64,000 bases of DNA, taken from assembly GCA_963802905.1 (NCBI GenBank), contig CAWDKH010000004.1, positions 310,001-374,000 of the forward strand. The letters are read 5' to 3'. The translations under genes were made by a program, and so were the position numbers. Shown in pieces: positions 63,437 through 64,000 of this stretch (the first letter of the stretch is position 1; each line of letters begins with the position of its first letter). Source of the DNA: DASQFQ01 sp963802905. GTDB lineage: Bacteria > Actinomycetota > Thermoleophilia > Solirubrobacterales > Solirubrobacteraceae. The notes under the pieces were generated by a model, which was given only the letters and a program-made list of their open reading frames with translations, was not told where the DNA came from and made no database searches.

Positions 63437-64000
63437 ATGCGGCTTGGCGTCAGCGCAGCATTCGCGAGCGGTCGCATCGTGCCCGGCGACGTCGATCTGG
63501 TCGATGGGGTGATCGCCGCGACCGGCCTCGAACCGCGCGGTGAGGGCCTCGCCGTGCCGGGCTTCGTCGACCTGCAGGTCAACGGCCACGCCGGCGTCGA
63601 CCTGCACACCGCGGACGAGGCCGGGCGCGCGCAGCTCGACGCCGCGCTCGCCGAGGCCGGGACGACCGCCTGGCGCCCCACGCTGATCACCGCGCCCGAG
63701 GCGGAGCTGACCCGCGCGCTGCGGCGGCGCCTGGCCGGCAGCCTGCCTCGGCGTGCACCTCGAGGGCCCGTTCCTCTCACCCGAGCGCAGCGGCGCGCAC
63801 CCGCCCGAGCACCTGCGCGCGCCCGATCTCGCGCTGCTCCGCCGGCTGCTCGACGCCGGGCCCGTCACGCAGGTCACGCTCGCGCCCGAGCTGCCCGGGC
63901 GCCGACGCGCTGATCGACGAACTCCGCCGCCGCGGCATCCTGATCTCAGCCGGCCACAGCGCGGCGCACAGCGCTCCGTTCCCCACCGTCACGCACCTCT
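63437..64000 (+). CDS. nagA: N-acetylglucosamine-6-phosphate deacetylase, partial, two frameshifts
   Basis: An amidohydrolase that removes acetate from GlcNAc-6-phosphate in amino-sugar use. Seen are VPGFVDLQVNGHAGVDLHTA, the metal-ligand segment VHLEGPFLSPERSGAHPPEHL, VTLAPELPG and the second metal region ILISAGHSAA at the window edge. The frame breaks near 63742 (one base lost before VHLEGPF) and again near 63905. It runs off the right edge. It is divergent from the MFS transporter, 76 bases apart. Confidence 0.8.

Overview
The window is very GC-rich and looks like chromosomal DNA of a high-GC actinobacterium. The sigma factor with a zinc-finger tail, the long runs of MCE genes, the secreted calcium-binding repeat proteins and the codon use together suggest Thermoleophilia (Solirubrobacter or Conexibacter-like). 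That placement is an inference, because no rRNA is present.

Layout. 1-1.6 kb: the 5' part of an ECF sigma factor gene (minus strand, running off the left edge) and a tRNA-Leu. 1.6-11 kb: a small zinc-ribbon gene, a palindrome resembling a CRP site, and an operon of six MCE/MlaD genes joined by 4-base or 1-base stop/start overlaps. 11-17.7 kb: HxlR regulator, DsbA-like protein, TPP enzyme, exopolyphosphatase, 2-hydroxyacid dehydrogenase, a secreted protein and a DUF72 protein. 17.7-31.9 kb: a mosaic island inserted at the 3' end of tRNA-fMet. A 50-bp perfect repeat bounds it, and inside it are at least four partial or degenerate copies of the tRNA end. These divide it into modules with unrelated cargo: a membrane protein, a SnoaL protein, a large BTAD/cyclase/ATPase regulator, a glycoside hydrolase with secreted and collagen-like proteins, a GNAT-AAA+ fusion, and a RibD-type reductase. 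No integrase gene is recognisable.

31.9-47 kb: an ArsR-SRPBCC-reductase operon with a palindromic operator, membrane proteins, a thioredoxin-reductase-like flavoprotein, an RTX-type repeat protein, a CmcI-like methyltransferase, an AbrB-type transporter, a NarL-type two-component pair with an extra receiver protein, and a DrrAB-like ABC transporter divergent from a WYL regulator. 47-64 kb: YihY, a diguanylate cyclase, a MetE-like/SAM-methyltransferase fusion, a second methyltransferase, a broken acyltransferase, two luciferase-like flavin oxidoreductases, a heavily frameshifted second RTX-type protein, MmgE/PrpD, an L,D-transpeptidase, a choice-of-anchor A protein, an MFS exporter with a MerR regulator, a second MFS transporter, and the start of nagA.

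Many genes are interrupted by isolated one-base indels, mostly in G/C runs, whereas the MCE operon is intact. I treat most of these as likely sequence errors and give the approximate shift point in each entry. The most notable items are the tRNA-fMet accretion island, the MetE-like/SAM-methyltransferase fusion, the GNAT-AAA+ fusion, a pair of ACCCCCC-N4-GGGGGGT palindromes around the TPP gene, and a possible terminator-linked structured RNA.
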